In this document: positions 62,601 to 64,000 of the stretch, one piece after another
Layout of the letters: the number at the start of each line of letters is the position of its first letter
Numbering within the stretch: position 1 is the stretch's first letter
From: Sinorhizobium fredii NGR234
GTDB lineage: Bacteria > Pseudomonadota > Alphaproteobacteria > Rhizobiales > Rhizobiaceae
Length of the DNA stretch: 64,000 nucleotides
NCBI RefSeq assembly: GCF_000018545.1
Contig: NC_012586.1
Location: 2,108,001-2,172,000 of the forward strand
Direction of reading: 5' to 3'
Program-made: the position numbers and the translations under genes
The notes under the pieces: generated by a model
Told to the model about the DNA's origin: nothing
Database searches by the model: none
Seen by the model: the letters and a program-made list of their open reading frames with translations, nothing else

Positions 62601-63213
62601 TGACGCGGCCACGCTTGCGCCCGTCGGCATCGTCGGGCTGCAGCCCAATCAACTTTTGATCGGAACGGAGGGCTATGCCGATACGCTCGCTCTCCGGTGG
62701 GATGCCGAATGGAACGATTGGCTCTTCACGGCTGTCGACTATCAGCATCAGGAAATCCACAACGGTTCGATTGATTTCCCCTTCCTGACGACGGGTTTTG
62801 ATTTCGACAAAGGCAGAGTCGACCGCGTCGCATTGACCTCCAACGTAGCACTCGGCCATGGTCTCGGTCTCTCGGCGACGGTGGCCCGCATCGAAAGCGA
62901 GGACCTGTCGGCCGGTAGCAGCGGCGAACTGCCCTTCTTGCCGGAGAATGCGGGCCAGGTGGCCTTGACCTGGGTCAACACCGCGAACGTCAAGACGACG
63001 CTGGCGGCAAACTACGTCGGCAAACGCACGGACAGCACGGCCACCCTCGACGACTTCTGGACCCTCGACGCCGCGCTCCAATGGGAGCCCTTCGACAAGC
63101 GCTTCGAGGTCGAACTTGCCGGTTTCAACCTGCTCGATGAGGAATTCGAGGTGCGTGACGGCATTCCCGGCTGGGGACCGACCGTGAAGGGCACGGTCAA
63201 AGTTCGGTTCTGA
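59617..63213 (+). CDS. FecR-domain, TPR and beta-barrel outer-membrane protein
   Basis: Large exported protein of 1198 residues. Order: signal peptide (about 1-23, ending ALA-EP), FecR domain (about 45-170: VPGDVLRTNATGALAVLFRD, LELQSGTIWARAERGGEG, IRGTDWTMNV, VLEGVIELKNAYGSVTVKQG), tetratricopeptide repeats (about 235-600, for example AERAFKKAIELDPADPNYHAN), then a beta-rich C-terminal half (about 680-1198) ending in Phe, as outer-membrane barrels do. It may sense or export through the outer membrane. A TGATG overlap couples it to the CHASE2 gene. Start ATG 59617 (MRRGRTGALLIAM); a GTG at 59593 is possible. The last part resembles TonB-receptor or NfrA-type barrels only in a general way. Confidence 0.8.
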   Translation: MRRGRTGALLIAMALFAPWPALAEPVPRQQPAAGSVIARKSGEEVRFVDVSNWRFVDLAQDLVPGDVLRTNATGALAVLFRDHTQIRLGRNTALRVKQIGGGDTNLELQSGTIWARAERGGEGLVIDTPAAAAAIRGTDWTMNVGTDGKTSLTVLEGVIELKNAYGSVTVKQGEGAVAAIGSAPTKIVIVASKDREQMLFHLALRDAFVWMPPSPLRVPDMRRERQRIEARQEVSRSAEDWLTLAEIYLTLDGRQKAQAALEQARRQGLNRSQAARATLVEALIVGSENRYADAARLFGQAARELDANRRSIAAYGGYFARALADPGRVESPPRQATGAYGALAEAWTAGFRIDIRAAIETIKKAERQHPDDPSLPAFRAQFASLLDDRAEIRDGIKRALTIDPGDPTALEARAHYRADIENDLEGALADLQRALETAPGSPTIWNAIGIVQGDRGDNRAAERAFKKAIELDPADPNYHANLAIQYLGELRVAEAKREIDAALAVDPSFDIVLVARGWYQLQNGDVEKAVEDLLAGSTANPAFAGAQMLLAAAYYEKGDHGPAAQALDSADRLDPNDPVVPMARTAIAIDAYDADAAIRNAQEAMRRTRARGGDTAALGANQEQGSTLNDAFRLQGLDAWGQYYGDAVFDPFTGASYVDQAVRGSVNPFFNDYDFDANAITNTANATGFSALIQGLLIDPHMLASRERTVNLLQSPFFEIELGGGIIANDDHTGWVGEAGVRGLTVSPFPITVFSTFQWEEPSDTIESGGARMERELRIIGGNGFITATPSPDDRFVAFANYSNVDDFQKILPSPPDFEIGDNSSTILSGLAWSHTFGYRNVGNAALFFNEFRSEDNQMVRDGGSEGSVDVDRNDRNYIAALSHAYGDGDLTWRYGAEAGKIRSDTRTHARLIEPPDPPETATFFQSSTRAVAKTYIDGLYEITPDLKVEGALFARYIEDSNDNNIRLEPKFGVAWAPAEGHWLRAAVQREGYNFDAATLAPVGIVGLQPNQLLIGTEGYADTLALRWDAEWNDWLFTAVDYQHQEIHNGSIDFPFLTTGFDFDKGRVDRVALTSNVALGHGLGLSATVARIESEDLSAGSSGELPFLPENAGQVALTWVNTANVKTTLAANYVGKRTDSTATLDDFWTLDAALQWEPFDKRFEVELAGFNLLDEEFEVRDGIPGWGPTVKGTVKVRF

Positions 63214-64000
63214 TGCACGCGTCTCGCCCAAGGCTAAGCCTTTCCGCTCTCGTCGACCGCGTTCGCCAATCCCCACGCCGAGCGAAGCTCGCCGCCCTGA
63301 CCGTCTTCGTCGCCGTCCTCGTCTCGCTTGTCTCGCTGACCGGATCCTGGTCGCTCGCCGACCTCAGAGCCTATGACTATCTCTCGCTCATCGGCCGACC
63401 CGCGCTTCCCAAGGACGGCCCCATCATTGTCGCGATCGACGAGCCGTCGATGGCGGAGATCGGCAGTCAATGGCCCTGGCCACGCGCCCTGCACGCCCGG
63501 CTGATCGAAGCGCTGAGAAAGGCCGGCGCGCGGACGATTGCGATGGACGTCATCTTCGCCGAGCCGGCTGCCGAGCCGGAAAACGACAGGGCACTCGCCG
63601 AGGCACTCGGGCCGGACGTGGTGCTTGCCGGCGATGAGACGCTGATCGAAACGCCGCAGGCCGAACAATTCGTCCGCACCGAGCCGCTGCCCCTCTTCAC
63701 CGAGAGAGGCGCGAAAGTCGGCATCGCCTCGGTCAATCTCAGCGGCGACGGGACATTGCGACAGCTTCCGTCCTATCCAGACGGCTTTGCGGTGACGCTC
63801 GCGACCATCGCCGGAAGGAATCCGCAGCCGCCACAGCGGCAGGCCTTGATCCAGACCTTCGGTCCTGCCCGCACCTATCCGACCGTTTCCTATTACCAGG
63901 CGCTCGATCCCGAAAATTTCCTGCCGGAGGGCACCTTCCGCGACCGTGTCGTCATCGTCGGCCTGAGCCTGCAGAACGCCCCGTCGATCGCCGACGGCGG
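63213..64000 (+). CDS. CHASE2-domain sensor protein (3' part beyond window)
   Basis: The first 262 codons of a larger gene. One TM segment (about 27-46: AALTVFVAVLVSLVSLTG) is followed by an extracytoplasmic CHASE2 domain: LADLRAYDYLSLIGR, IIVAIDEPSMAEIGSQWPWP, AGARTIAMDVIFAEPA, GTFRDRVVIVGLSLQNAP. CHASE2 proteins usually end in a class III nucleotide cyclase, a histidine kinase or a GGDEF domain after further TM segments; that end is outside the window. The start overlaps the FecR-barrel stop (TGATG). Pairing of FecR and CHASE2 genes is a recurring arrangement. Confidence 0.85.
   Translation, partial: MHASRPRLSLSALVDRVRQSPRRAKLAALTVFVAVLVSLVSLTGSWSLADLRAYDYLSLIGRPALPKDGPIIVAIDEPSMAEIGSQWPWPRALHARLIEALRKAGARTIAMDVIFAEPAAEPENDRALAEALGPDVVLAGDETLIETPQAEQFVRTEPLPLFTERGAKVGIASVNLSGDGTLRQLPSYPDGFAVTLATIAGRNPQPPQRQALIQTFGPARTYPTVSYYQALDPENFLPEGTFRDRVVIVGLSLQNAPSIADG

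Overview
This window is GC-rich, densely packed alpha-proteobacterial DNA, most likely from a Sinorhizobium/Ensifer-type rhizobium. The evidence is the glnII/gstI divergent pair, pccB-pccA-bhbA with an ScfR-type regulator, a phnG-L operon, many solute-uptake operons, and rhizobial intergenic palindromes. The gene order resembles what I remember of a megaplasmid/chromid region of S. meliloti; I could not check this by alignment. No rRNA, tRNA, CRISPR array, prophage or insertion sequence was seen. The window starts inside a sensor kinase gene and ends inside a CHASE2-domain gene.

Layout. (1) 1-5.9 kb: two-component system tctDE (minus), then an orphan periplasmic binding protein and a tripartite tricarboxylate transporter tctCBA (plus), with a tandem 11-bp operator candidate before tctC. 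(2) 6.0-9.0 kb: a 54-aa small protein, an LHPP-like HAD phosphatase, and glutamine synthetase II with a sigma-54 promoter, diverging from gstI (DUF2735), a known translational inhibitor of glnII in Rhizobium. (3) 9.0-16.5 kb, all minus: a beta-propeller protein, a formylglycine-generating-enzyme-like protein, a CUT1-type sugar ABC transporter and a family 2 glycosyltransferase. (4) 16.7-20.5 kb: an FCD-type GntR regulator diverging from a mannitol/fructuronate-type dehydrogenase, then a cytoplasmic sulfite-oxidase-family molybdoenzyme with an extra N-terminal domain. (5) 20.5-24.7 kb: a CUT2-type sugar ABC transporter with both permease units fused in one 751-aa chain. (6) 25-27 kb: an exported alpha-carbonic anhydrase and a short-chain dehydrogenase.

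(7) 27.1-38.2 kb is a valine/propionate block. Isobutyryl-CoA-type dehydrogenase, 3-hydroxyisobutyryl-CoA hydrolase and 3-hydroxyisobutyrate dehydrogenase lie on the minus strand behind the ScfR regulator. On the plus strand, propionyl-CoA carboxylase (pccB, a small membrane protein, pccA) and methylmalonyl-CoA mutase carry propionyl-CoA to succinyl-CoA. (8) 38.4-41.9 kb: a tight operon of a citryl-CoA-lyase-like protein, an acyl-CoA ligase, a VOC protein and a GST; the substrate is unknown. (9) 41.9-44.6 kb: a membrane protein, a selenium-binding/methanethiol-oxidase-type protein and a DUF1905 protein. (10) 44.8-50.8 kb: phnF diverging from phnGHIJKL and a hexapeptide acyltransferase (carbon-phosphorus lyase), with a Pho-box-like repeat; phnM and phnN are not in the cluster.

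(11) 51-58.9 kb: a catabolic cluster of a DAK-family kinase, a TIM-barrel isomerase/epimerase, a second TctABC transporter, PdxA2 and a GntR regulator. This suggests uptake and oxidative decarboxylation of a four-carbon sugar acid to dihydroxyacetone or its phosphate. (12) 58.9-64 kb: a Pycsar-effector-like membrane protein diverging from a FecR-TPR-beta-barrel outer-membrane protein, followed with overlapping start and stop by a CHASE2 protein that often carries a nucleotide cyclase domain. Regions 8, 11 and 12 are the most promising for undescribed biology.
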